64,000 bases of DNA from Pocillopora verrucosa (Eukaryota; Cnidaria; Anthozoa; Scleractinia; Pocilloporidae). The notes beneath the pieces were generated by a model. It was given only the letters and a program-made list of their open reading frames with translations, ran no database searches and was not told the origin of the DNA. Location: positions 8,176,520-8,240,519 of the forward strand of contig NC_089316.1 in the NCBI RefSeq assembly GCF_036669915.1, in the 5' to 3' direction. Shown piece after piece: positions 55,015 to 64,000 of this stretch. Within the stretch, counting starts at the first letter, position 1. Each line of letters opens with the position of its first letter. The position numbers were made by a program, and so were the translations under genes.

Positions 55015-55115
55015 TGTCGTCATCATCGTCAACGGTATCGTCTACGTCATCGTCCTCATCGTTAACGTCGCCTCCGACGCTTCATCCGTCTTTGTTGTCG
55101 TTGTCGTTGTCGTCA
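55015..55115. repeat. Degenerate GTC/CAT trinucleotide tract
   Basis: Repeats of gtcatcatcgtc, acgtcatcgtcctcatcgtt and tgttgtcgttgtcgttgtcg. It gives open but compositionally biased frames that are not supported as coding. Confidence 0.8.
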
Positions 55116-55955
55116 CAAAACGAAATAATTTTCTTTTTTTTTTGTAGAAAAAAAACTATAGAACGTTCAAACGAGAGAAAGAGAGAGAGAGAGGAGATTC
55201 ACAGGCGGAAACAGGATAGGGGAATGTGTGCGGTCGTAATTTGTCATATTTAATTCTTCATTATTCCGAAGCTACAAGGTGCATACAGAAGCGTTATCTA
55301 CGCTAGTTATCAAAAATTTAATAAAACGCTGTCAGCCTATTTGTTTACGTTTCCAAAACAAACAGAAAAAACAGATTGATGAGTGACCCCTGACTGGGTC
55401 AATAAACTGTAACCAATTGTGAAATAGAAACCAAACTCAATTTGTGAAATTTATGTGCATAATAAATATTACAGAGAAAATTTCGAACTTCAGTTAACCC
55501 GACAGTATTTTCGTTAATGAAATATTCAGGTCTCATTCAATGCAAATTAAGTGAGATATAGCATCGGTTACCATGCGACATGAAACACTTTAAGAAAGAT
55601 CTAACACCTGCTATGGGGCCTTACAAACATATTTTACGATACGGTGAGCAAACAATCTCAGGAAATTATTCATCTTATCAAAACCCTACGCATTTGGAGC
55701 TTATTTAGCCTTCTGGAACAGTTTCGTGGATAGTGTTTAGTGTCCTTTGCTATGTATAAGAATAAGTAAAGAAGACGTGAGGAAATTTTGAAGAAGTATT
55801 ATTTATTATTGTTTAACTTCGTGGGCTGCTGCAAGTGTTGTCTTCGTTGGAAATATTATACGTCGAATTCAACCGAAGAGGCAAATATTTTCGGCATGCT
55901 AACATTACTGAATATCATAGAAATTTAGAGACAGAAGTATTGCGAGGCCTTCACC

Positions 55956-57011
55956 ATGAATTCTAATCGAAGGATTGTCTTCTTCGTCGAATGGGATACA
56001 GACTTCGTCAGTTTTATCAAGGGAATCACTTTGTCGCCATCGCTACGAGGCGTCATTGTTTTACACATCTTCTATAGGCAAGAAATTTCGACGAAATTTC
56101 TTCCAAAGTACAAACCCTGGCTTTTTAAGCATCCTGCAGCTTCAGAACAGGAAAATTCCGCTTGGGATTTGTTGGAGTCTTACGTAAAGAGATTTAACTT
56201 CGAAGCAAACTATTCGTTGTCGACACCTCATGAAAAAAGGAGGCCGGGAACCGCAAAAACCTCAGCAAGTCTGGGTAGTCGGGGTGGTTCTGATGCATTT
56301 GTTGGTAAATCTGTTCCCACTCAAGCGTACTACGTGATCTCAAAATCGAAAGAAAGATGTAAAAAGCTGGCTGAAACTGTTGATCAAATGCAACAAGTCA
56401 AGCTGGAATGCGTGGAATTTACCACAACAACAACATTACTAGATTTTCTACAATTTAAATGTCCCTACTGTAGGATTGCTTTTACTGAAAAGAGGGAGCT
56501 GGATATTCACGACAGAGAGAGCCATGGATTTGTTTGCCCGAACCAGGAATGCAAATTTAACGCAAAGGAAAACTCTTTTCGCGGAGAAACCGAGTTAAAG
56601 GAACACATAAAAAATCAACTTCGATGCGCATTTTGCCCCACAAAGGTGTTCTGCTCCTCGGATGTGCTAGAACTTCATAAGCGAAGCTCGCACAAAAAGT
56701 GTCCCTGTCCTTGTGGGAAATATTATGGCGAGCGATTGTCATATCTGGATCATTTTTTCGCTGTTTATCCTTCGCCCTCTTCAATTACTTCGTCACCTTC
56801 CGCTGGTGAAAGACAGACGAAGGGAGAGTTGGGAAATAATCGTGGTCACCTACACGTTGATAGTAGCCGTAAGAGCGCAGCTGATAAACTAAAAAACAAT
56901 TTGTCTGAATATTCGGCTGAACCATCACGTGTAAACGGTCAGTCGCCTAACAAGTCTACAGATAGTTGTAGTCTAGGCGGAAGTAAAGAAAACGTTGCTC
57001 ATGAAGGATGA
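55956..57011 (+). CDS. Paralogue C: intronless NYN/PIN-like plus finger protein with divergent tail, 351 aa
   Basis: Same family as paralogues A and B. The N-terminal motif is IVFFVEWDT followed by VIVLHIFYRQE and W-x2-KHP; the linker (about 82-122) is longer and Ser/Gly-rich. A second strand YYVISKSKERCKKLAE is at 125-140. Fingers: C169-x2-C172...H185-x4-H190, C194-x4-C199...H217, C224-x2-C227...H241-x4-H246, then CPCPC (249-253) and H266. After DHFFAVYPSPSS the family sequence stops. Instead of the last two fingers there are about 75 Ser/Asn/Lys-rich residues ending at the stop. Either the tail is replaced, or the missing part lies in an exon I could not find downstream. The frame is intact. 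Function unknown. Confidence 0.8.
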   Translation: MNSNRRIVFFVEWDTDFVSFIKGITLSPSLRGVIVLHIFYRQEISTKFLPKYKPWLFKHPAASEQENSAWDLLESYVKRFNFEANYSLSTPHEKRRPGTAKTSASLGSRGGSDAFVGKSVPTQAYYVISKSKERCKKLAETVDQMQQVKLECVEFTTTTTLLDFLQFKCPYCRIAFTEKRELDIHDRESHGFVCPNQECKFNAKENSFRGETELKEHIKNQLRCAFCPTKVFCSSDVLELHKRSSHKKCPCPCGKYYGERLSYLDHFFAVYPSPSSITSSPSAGERQTKGELGNNRGHLHVDSSRKSAADKLKNNLSEYSAEPSRVNGQSPNKSTDSCSLGGSKENVAHEG

Positions 57012-59171
57012 CGATACAACTAAGTGAAGGCAAATTTATGGAGTCAATTACGTGGTACCAAAGAATATTACCTGCTCTTGCCCATTCAAAGTTATCCTAA
57101 TTATCAAACATGTTTGTGTCTGCTGAGCGCGAGAACTACTGTGCTCATTCTGCCGCCGTATGATGCAATACAACACATTTCCTTCCTGTATCGAAAGCAC
57201 AATTCGAAGAAAGCAGAAGAAATTCGAATGATACTAAGAACTAACCAAAAAGCTGGATTGGAAACCCAAATATCGACATTGGACTTGGAATAAGGAACAA
57301 TCAGCATAGGCCAAGCTTTGAACAACCCTTAACTGGAGTCACGAGAAAAACCTTGATAAGCAGGCCTAAACCACTTCAGGATATATAACTACACAGAAGA
57401 GGTCAATTGTGGGTTATGAAACCTCCTAATTTTCATTATATGATTAGCAGTTCTCTCTTCTGCCTGTCATACATTTTTTTGGAAATTATTCGGGAGAATT
57501 TCATGCTGTATCAAGCAGGGAAGAATAAATCTCTTGTGATCAAGAGAACACCCTCTAGGTGGTTGTAAGTAATTCGCTAACTTTCGATGGTCAGTAAGTT
57601 TGCGCGGACATTTAATTTTGAAAGGTTACTGATGAACCTCTGGACCGAGACGAAACGTCACGTTATACCAGCAGTTAAGTATTTCTACAAGTATTTGACG
57701 TGTTTGACATTGTTTATTGTACAGAAGATCATCAAAACTCGGCAGGATAAAACTTACAACCTTCACTTCGATGAAAAGGAAAAAAAACTCCCGGGAAGTA
57801 TTATTCGTGAGTAGGCTTTACTGACACTAGTTTTTTTTTCCAATCTTTTTATTTCCTCAACTGAAGGCAACGCTCTCAGAGATTCACAGATATGATTCAA
57901 TAAAAAAAATCTAATAAGCAGCCTGTGCTCAAAAATTTTTTTTTCGTGTTTTTTCAAGTCAGTCAACAAACTGATGCCTTTTAAAAAGTCGCGAAGGTAA
58001 GTTACCGGCAGAAATTACGGTGACCTCGAGCCGCGAAAAAAATTGCGCAAAACGCAGAAAAATCACCAGTCCAGAAATGTTAAAAAATATTAAATAAATA
58101 GAAATACTAAAAAAAGGTAAATAACATATATAAACATAACTCCAGATGCATGGTAACCGGTTCTTTCTGTCTCTGTCCCAAATTATTTTCATGGAGGAGG
58201 TAGTTTGGAACTTCGAAGAATCCTTCTCCGATTCGTGACTTGGTCGAATTAAGTTGGATTAACCACGATAATATTTTCCGTCGAGTTTCACGCCCCTTAA
58301 GCCATAATCATCCAAGCAAAACCATGAGAAACATTCTAAAAATAAAGAAAAGAGTCGAAGATAATATTTTTGGCTTATTGAGTAAAAACTGATACCACAA
58401 GTCCTCTTTGATTGAAATATACACTGTCAATTTTGACTTCTAACCTTCATCCCGAGTTTCAATTAAGAGAGTTTGTTTTTGTTGATACAGCGGTTGGTCG
58501 GTCTCTCTTCAAACAGACCGATAGATGACTGATACGCAAACATGGCTCAATTTTTGTCAAAAAGTATTTTCATTAAGAAAAGTACCGCTTTCTAATGGTC
58601 AAAGATACACTCTTTTGTTCTCACGTGATTAGACTGCCATTTTACAATTAGTTGTTAATTGTACCACTTCACAATGATTCTTAGCCGGGATGAAAGAGGA
58701 TTATAACTGACTGAAAGCTAGACCAATATTGCAACTCAATCAACAACCTTTCAACACTGCAATTTCGTGTTCTTCACCGGCCTTTGTAATTCTAATTATT
58801 AATCGCGGTGTTCAGAGTTCTCAGTGACCTAAATATATAGAAAGCACGAACTCTTTTGTCTTAGAGACGTCTGGTCAAGACTTACTGTTTGTATTTCTTG
58901 CCAAACTTCCCTTTTCATTCGAAGACGACTCAAAGATGTCAACGTTCTTTTTGTTTTCACGCCGAATTGAAGCCGCTTATGATAATAATGTTTGTCAGCC
59001 CGTTTGTTCACCTGCGTGTCGGGAACTGTTTCAGTCGGATGGAAATACAATATTTTAATAGTATTTTTTTGGACCATCCTTCAGTCAGTTATTGGCGAGA
59101 ACGTTTAAAGCACCGCTGCTTTGAAGACGTACATGTGAGATCGACGGGCCATCAACTAAGAGTCAATAGAG
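57012..59171. other. Non-coding interval between paralogues C and D
   Basis: AT-rich. Frames at 57024-57293 and 57587-57814 are open, but I could not align them convincingly to the missing C-terminal fingers of paralogue C or to any family. No MITE copies were noticed. Confidence 0.45.
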
Positions 59172-60401
59172 ATGTTCGCGGGAAGACATTACGATGAATT
59201 CTATTTGGTGTGGGAAGGCAGCTGCCGCAACTTCATCGAAGACATCAAATTTACTTCCCCAGATGCAAAGTCGCGATTAAGCGTTCACGTTTTCCTGCGG
59301 AATGATACTCCAGTGAAAGCCCTTCCGCCATCAGATCCAGACTGGATCACAACTCATTTCACGCTCACTACATCCCCATACGCATCTGATACGGGGCTTA
59401 TTGCGTGCCTTCTTGAGAAATATGGTGATCTCGTTGAGGAGTCAGGCGACAACCAAGATACGTCGCTGAGACGAGTTTTCTTGGTCGCAGAGCGAGAGAG
59501 ACAGTATGAGGAACTTATTGCGAATTTGAAGTTGTTTAATGGAAAATTGGACATTAAAGAGATCAATGGTCTGGAAATGGATATTTTTGAAGTTGTGAAG
59601 GATTCGTGCAGATTTTGTCGCCTCGTGTTTGCCTGCACAGAAGAGACAGACAGACATAACTTTGAACAGCACAACTTCTTCTGTCAAAACCCCTTGTGCC
59701 ATGGCTACCGTCAAAGATTTCCATCTGAAGAAGTACTTTTGAAGCACAAGGCCTCACAAACGACATGCATACACTGCCAAGAGTTGTTTTGTTCGGATGA
59801 TTTGAAGAAAGCGCACATGAAACATGAACACAATATCAATCCCCACAGTTATCCACCGATTGAAGCGAAAGCGGGTTTCTTTACAGAGCAAGAAAAAGGT
59901 CCATCCTTGCCATTGCGAATTTCATGTCAGTTTTGCCCTCGGAAGCAGTTTTTAACGAAGGACCAGTTGGAAATACATATGCGAAACTCGCACAAGAAAT
60001 GCAATTGCTCATGCGGGAGTTACTTCAAATCGAGAGAGGAATATTTAGATCACTTCTACAGTGTTTACCCACTTCCTTGTTACGAGAACCGGAAATGCCC
60101 GCACCGCTTTCAGTCGGTTTATTATCAAGCAGTCCATCATAGAGATTTCCACAACTCTCTGAATCCATTTTATTGTGTTCCATGTCAGAAAAGAAAAATT
60201 GAAGAGGGCCTGGCTCTCTCGACTGCGAAGACCTCCTTCAAAGATGACAGGAGTTTGCGGATTCATGGCTGTTCTTTGGGTCACAACGAGAAAGAAATGT
60301 TCTTACTGAATTTTGATGATGCTGCACTTAACATAGGGGGAGAAACAGCCCCTCTAAGACGATCCCCTACAAGAACAACCTCAAACTTAAATTATTGTTA
60401 A
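59172..60401 (+). CDS. Paralogue D: intronless family member with an extra finger block, 409 aa
   Basis: Longest of the four copies. The N-terminal strand reads FYLVWEGS, so the acidic D/E-W-E/D motif of A, B and C is altered. The rest of that domain is clear (SVHVFLRND, DPDWITTHFTLT). The second strand is RRVFLVAERERQYEELIANL, very like A. Fingers: C146-x2-C149...H162-x4-H167, C171-x4-C176...H192, C199-x2-C202...H215/H218/H220, a 30-residue spacer, then C252-x2-C255...H269-x4-H274, CNCSC (277-281), C303-x5-C309...H322/H323/H327, and C335-x2-C338...H365/H371. The C199-H220 unit plus spacer looks like a duplicated finger absent from A. The tail ends in an Arg/Ser/Thr stretch. Start codon is the first in frame, preceded by an A-rich context. 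Function unknown. Confidence 0.85.
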   Translation: MFAGRHYDEFYLVWEGSCRNFIEDIKFTSPDAKSRLSVHVFLRNDTPVKALPPSDPDWITTHFTLTTSPYASDTGLIACLLEKYGDLVEESGDNQDTSLRRVFLVAERERQYEELIANLKLFNGKLDIKEINGLEMDIFEVVKDSCRFCRLVFACTEETDRHNFEQHNFFCQNPLCHGYRQRFPSEEVLLKHKASQTTCIHCQELFCSDDLKKAHMKHEHNINPHSYPPIEAKAGFFTEQEKGPSLPLRISCQFCPRKQFLTKDQLEIHMRNSHKKCNCSCGSYFKSREEYLDHFYSVYPLPCYENRKCPHRFQSVYYQAVHHRDFHNSLNPFYCVPCQKRKIEEGLALSTAKTSFKDDRSLRIHGCSLGHNEKEMFLLNFDDAALNIGGETAPLRRSPTRTTSNLNYC

Positions 60402-60555
60402 GCAACAGTAATTAATGGGACGTTATTTTCTCTTCGCATAAATACTTAAACTTCGCTTTACGCCGTTTTTTTAGCCCCTCAATCCCCCCCTCCCTCTGAA
60501 CACCGATGTCAGTGTTGTTTCGTGGAAGTTTGCGCATGCCACGCCTTGATAAATC

Positions 60556-60712
60556 ATGATCGTCCCCAGAGCCACTCGTTTCCATTCACAGTTACGTAAC
60601 CGTTTCTTTGACCACATGACCAATAAGAAGGAGGACGCTGCGGACGAAAATGGTTCTCCCGTCGTAGGAGATCGTTGTAGTAAAGACAGATGGCTTACGT
60701 GGGTAGTGCGCC
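60556..60712 (+). CDS. Candidate first coding exon of an unknown plus-strand gene
   Basis: Open from ATG 60556 (second in-frame ATG 60616) to a good donor, CGCC|gtaagt. It reads MTNKKEDAADENGSPVVGD and then DRWLTWVVR from the second ATG. An acidic leader followed by a Trp-rich hydrophobic start is seen in some multi-membrane transporters (SLC16-like proteins, for example), but that is only an analogy. No matching second exon was found before the window ends, so it is unconfirmed. Confidence 0.35.
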
Positions 60713-61032
60713 GTAAGTACATTACCCACATTGCTGTTGGTTGTGAGTAGGTGTAGGCCTGCAATGCATGCATAAATTTCGAGTTTATGATTGATGCCAG
60801 GTCGCAGTTCGTTGTTTTTGTTGACTTTTTCTCTGCATTCCCACAGTTTAAACGAAGAAAATTTATTTTTAAAGTGAAAATGCCGTTTCCAAATTTATCC
60901 TGCTAAGTGCAGACAGAGCCCTGAAGGTCTTGGTTTGAAAGGGGGTTTAATTCCTCATGTGGTCTTACAATTTTCGCCACACCCTCTTGTTTGCGTGATT
61001 TTAGAGACCGACTTTAAGATTCTTTTACTCCA

Positions 61033-61062
61033 AAAATAAAAATAATAATAATAATAATAAAA
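61033..61062. repeat. (AAT)n microsatellite
   Basis: Short run of aataataataataataata followed by an A-run. Confidence 0.85.
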
Positions 61063-61239
61063 AAACAGTTCTGCTCTTTATATCAATACACAGTTCACAT
61101 CAGTTTTTCTTTTGTGTGTGCAAATGCTGTATTGCTTAAAATCACCAATTTTTTTCACTGGCTATAACTCAGGAAAAATCTAATAAGTGCTCCCTATGTA
61201 AAACACCCATTCCCAACCCCTCACCCAGTTTTCTTTTAG

Positions 61240-61422
61240 GGTAATCCTTTCACCCCATGATAAGCACTTATTTCTTCCAAAAATACCACCCCTGAAGGAA
61301 ATGATCACCAACTAAAGAAGCTGATGATTGTTAAACAAATTTCCTTTGTCTACACCTCAGAAAATTTATAGAGAAAAGTATGGAGAATATGCATACTGAT
61401 GTTATGATGTGAAGGGCTTAGA
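61240..61422. mobile_element. MITE, family M1
   Basis: tcctttcaccccatgataag through gttatgatgtgaagggctta, with core gaaatgatcaccaactaaag and gtatggagaatatgc. Intergenic. Confidence 0.75.
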
Positions 61423-62038
61423 TAAGTGCTGCTGGTACTCATTCAAAAAGTTACAGTATTTGATTTCTTTACTTTGATAATCACATCTTCCACTACCCAT
61501 GAATATCTCTATTTATTACATAGTCTGTATTATTTCTCTTTTACTTCACAACAAAAACTGCTCTTTTCAAACCATTTCTCCACTATTTCATAACAAAAAT
61601 TACAGTACTTCTTTTCTAATGTCATTTTTCTTCTGGATCCTCAGCTATACCAAAACCTTATTTCTTTAATACGATTCCCAAAACATACATGTATTTTATT
61701 TCATAAAAACTATTGCATAGTGCCTACTATTTTAAAATATATAGTAGTATATTTTATATTTACTAACAGCTTTATAGTAATAATATTAATAACATTAACA
61801 CTGAATGTACAATACATTTATGTGCAACATATACTGTTGGCCAAAATATTATTTTGATATTTTTAATGCTAATTAGAAACTGTACAATGCTTATGGCTAT
61901 CAGCATGTTCTCAAAAACACTCGGCAGCAATATTTTGTCAAGCAAATTATAATCTTTCTCTACTGAACTTGTCTGCTCACACAATGTGATATCTACTCAT
62001 ATCTTAACTGATTCTACCAGTCATAGTGACTGATTCTA

Positions 62039-63696
62039 TCAGTCATAACACATTAATTCCTTGTTTGTCTTTGTCCTGTAGCTAATGAGTCTTTCGAATT
62101 TTTGCATCGTTCTTGCTGGTGCACTCTTGGCTCTGTGTCCAAATTGACGACTTGTTGTGTTTGGAACTTTGTCAGAGTAGATGCTTACTTTTTCAGGTAA
62201 TTCCCGTTTTGCCTTGAGCCTTCCCTACAAAAGTAATGAAAATTGAATTCCAAGGTTAGTGGGAAATTCAGAAAATTGCAGAATCCAAAAAGATTTCTGA
62301 AATTCGATTTGTTGAGGAAAATCAGAAGTAAGACATGAGAAATATTAACTGTCCATGAGTGTCAATGAGTGCTTTTATTCCATGAGTTTATTCTTGTGTT
62401 GTTCATGTTGCCATGTTTACACCATCAATATAAGTCCTCCTTTTGGTATACACAAATAACACAGAACCACGTCCTCTGTTCACTCTGACAAAGGGTTAAT
62501 ACTTGAAATCTCATCTTTAAAAACTCTTTGAAGTGGTCTCTTCACATAATCAGGTAATTTAGTGTAAAAAACTGAGTTGAAAACATAAATTAGCCACTGT
62601 AAAGGGTAAAAAAGCTGATGTTTTGAGAATAAGCCCTTCAACTGAGCTTTTTTCACCCTTTATGGTGGCTAATTTACATTTTCAACTCAGTTGTTTACAC
62701 TAAATTACCTGCTATACTCTCCCACCGACGCAACATCATAGTTTCTTTAGAAACTTACCCCTACTTCACATAATCAGCTCAGTTGATGAAAACAAGTTAT
62801 CATGATTATTAAAGCTGAAGATTTTGATTATCTTATTTCAGTTAAAAAAAATTATACTTAAATTCATTCCTGAGGCTTTAGAGGTTGAGGTATTGCTCAC
62901 ACATTCATGATAATAAAATACTTCTTTACAAATTTTTTAATCATTTCATCATTTTCTTACCTTTGGGTCATAATCTTTCAGAAATCCCCAATTCTCCTCC
63001 CTAAAAACACACACAGAAACAAAAATTTAAGCATAATATCCTTAAATTATTATTACCAATTTTGGGATAAAATTCAATTTCACAATTGCCTCTTTCAACC
63101 CACAGTTTCCTCATGACACTTTTTTTGTTTACCCCTGAAATTTTTACATATCTTTGCTTGGTTTTCACATTCAGGTGCCTAAAGAGAAATCTGAGTTGGG
63201 TTGTGCGAAGGAAATTTGGAAGTAGAGAGATTAAAAAGACTTGGTGAATTCTTCCTTGGAATCAAGCCATACATGCAAACAAAATGTTCCCTGTTTTCTT
63301 CATAGTTAAGTCTTAGCAACATACAGAAATTTTCACTATAAATAAAGTATGACTTCATTGATTGTGAGTTCCACTAAACACCTGCCAATATATAACTGTT
63401 CATGGACTATGAAAATTTGCTTAGGGTTGCTTAAGAGGAAAGCTATGATTCCTTTTACAACAAAAATAGAGAGCAAAAATTAAAGAGAAGCAACCACAAA
63501 TTCTGATCTTAAGAAGTACAGCTTGTGGTCGTCACGGCTGATCACATAAAAGTTTCCGTCCATCGCGTGTTTGACTCAACACAAAAAGTAGCCCACATGA
63601 ACAGAAATGCCAGAAATCATACCACTTTTTCCTAATTTTCACTTCTTCGCTACAACGATTCTTCCAAATGGTGTCATTTACAACAACATTACTCAT
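62039..63696 (-). CDS. CIMIP5: Ciliary microtubule inner protein, C2orf50/CIMIP5 homologue
   Basis: Three exons (high to low): 63696-63623, 63000-62961, 62224-62039; phases join cleanly to 99 aa. Exon 1: MSNVVVNDTIWKNRCSEEVK; exon 2: EENWGFLKDYDPK; exon 3: LPEKVSIYSDKVPNTTSRQFG, then AKSAPARTMQKFERL, ending KELMCYD. The order of motifs (IWK...E...R..W, NWxFLKDYDP, LPExVxxxSDxVPxxT, GxR) matches my recollection of vertebrate C2orf50, a small protein of ciliary doublet microtubules. The vertebrate protein has a longer N-terminus (about 160 aa), which is absent here. The exon 1 start is the only in-frame ATG seen. A foldback element occupies part of intron 2. Confidence 0.83.
62500..62770. mobile_element. 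Foldback element, family F, complete
   Basis: Arms: ggtaatttagtgtaaaaaac, gagttgaaaacataaattag and ccactgtaaagggtaaaaaa; inverse cacccttta, tggtggctaatttac and attttcaactcagttg; end catagtttctttagaaactt. It lies in intron 2 of the C2orf50 homologue. Confidence 0.85.
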
Positions 63697-64000
63697 TTTC
63701 GTTAAAAGATTTCAGTTGGGAATCCAGGAAACAGTTCTCCTATTCCAAGTGCGACCCCTTCAGACCTTAAATGATATTGAGCATAGCCTTTCTGTTATCT
63801 ATAAACAAGGTAGATAAGAAAGTTGAGATGACCGCAAACAGTCAATATCAGGAACAGCTAACGTGACGTGTCCCAACAATGACTCAGCTGACAATCGATC
63901 TATAATCGCTTCCACGACGACAAATAATTACGTATTTACAACATCTTCCTATGCAATCGACTGTGATCAAACTCTCATGCGAAGAGTAGTCATATACCAT
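63697..64000. other. Upstream region of the C2orf50 homologue
   Basis: Presumed 5' UTR and promoter. No TATA box, RFX-type X-box or second gene could be recognised by eye. Confidence 0.4.

Noticed and set aside
54896-55253. Hydrophobic and Ser/Thr-rich frames near 55.0 kb
   Set aside because: Produced by a degenerate trinucleotide tract (GTC/CAT); biased composition, no start or splice context.
57024-57293. Possible missing C-terminal exon of paralogue C
   Set aside because: Compared by eye with the last two fingers of A and D; no consistent Cys/His spacing.

Overview
This is eukaryotic, metazoan DNA. The genes have many short exons with GT-AG introns, AATAAA signals lie past several stop codons, and there are no operons or ribosome-binding sites. 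The gene set (a glial-cells-missing transcription factor, macroH2A, CENP-U, ciliary proteins), the AT-rich base composition, and the many short terminal-inverted-repeat and foldback elements together fit an anthozoan cnidarian, most likely a stony coral. That placement is inference; nothing in the sequence names a species.

Layout. (1) 1-13,742, plus strand: the 3' part of a long gene with 18 visible coding exons that encode seven tandem degenerate EF-hand pairs; two introns carry minisatellites. (2) 15,352-16,528: a small two-exon minus-strand gene, with a weak plus-strand spliced candidate beside it. (3) 16,782-18,269: an array of six tRNA-Thr-like sequences (one inverted, five direct at a 245-bp period) bounded by an 11-bp direct repeat, which looks like an insertion. 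(4) 18,306-22,426, minus strand: a complete GCM-domain transcription factor of 502 aa. (5) 22.4-31.1 kb: a gene-poor AT-rich interval in which I see none of the MITE families common elsewhere. (6) 31,098-36,245, plus strand: two intronless paralogues (A and B) with an N-terminal alpha/beta-looking domain and an irregular Cys/His finger array. (7) 39,668-45,693, minus strand: macroH2A, 376 aa, 7 exons. (8) 47,282-54,265, minus strand: CENP-U, 413 aa, 12 exons. (9) 55,956-60,401, plus strand: two more intronless members (C and D) of the family in (6). (10) 62,039-63,696, minus strand: a 99-aa homologue of the ciliary microtubule inner protein C2orf50/CIMIP5.

Functional themes. macroH2A and CENP-U are adjacent, same-strand chromatin and kinetochore genes whose introns are full of about 200-bp MITEs flanked by TTAA. 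The EF-hand repeat gene and the C2orf50 homologue both suggest cilium-linked proteins. The four-member intronless finger family is the most promising undescribed system: its N-terminal motif (a hydrophobic strand followed by D/E-W-E/D) and a second Rossmann-like strand suggest a PIN/NYN-like fold, but I do not recognise the family and that fold is a hypothesis. All exon coordinates were read by eye from splice signals and reading-frame continuity; every junction listed keeps the frame open.
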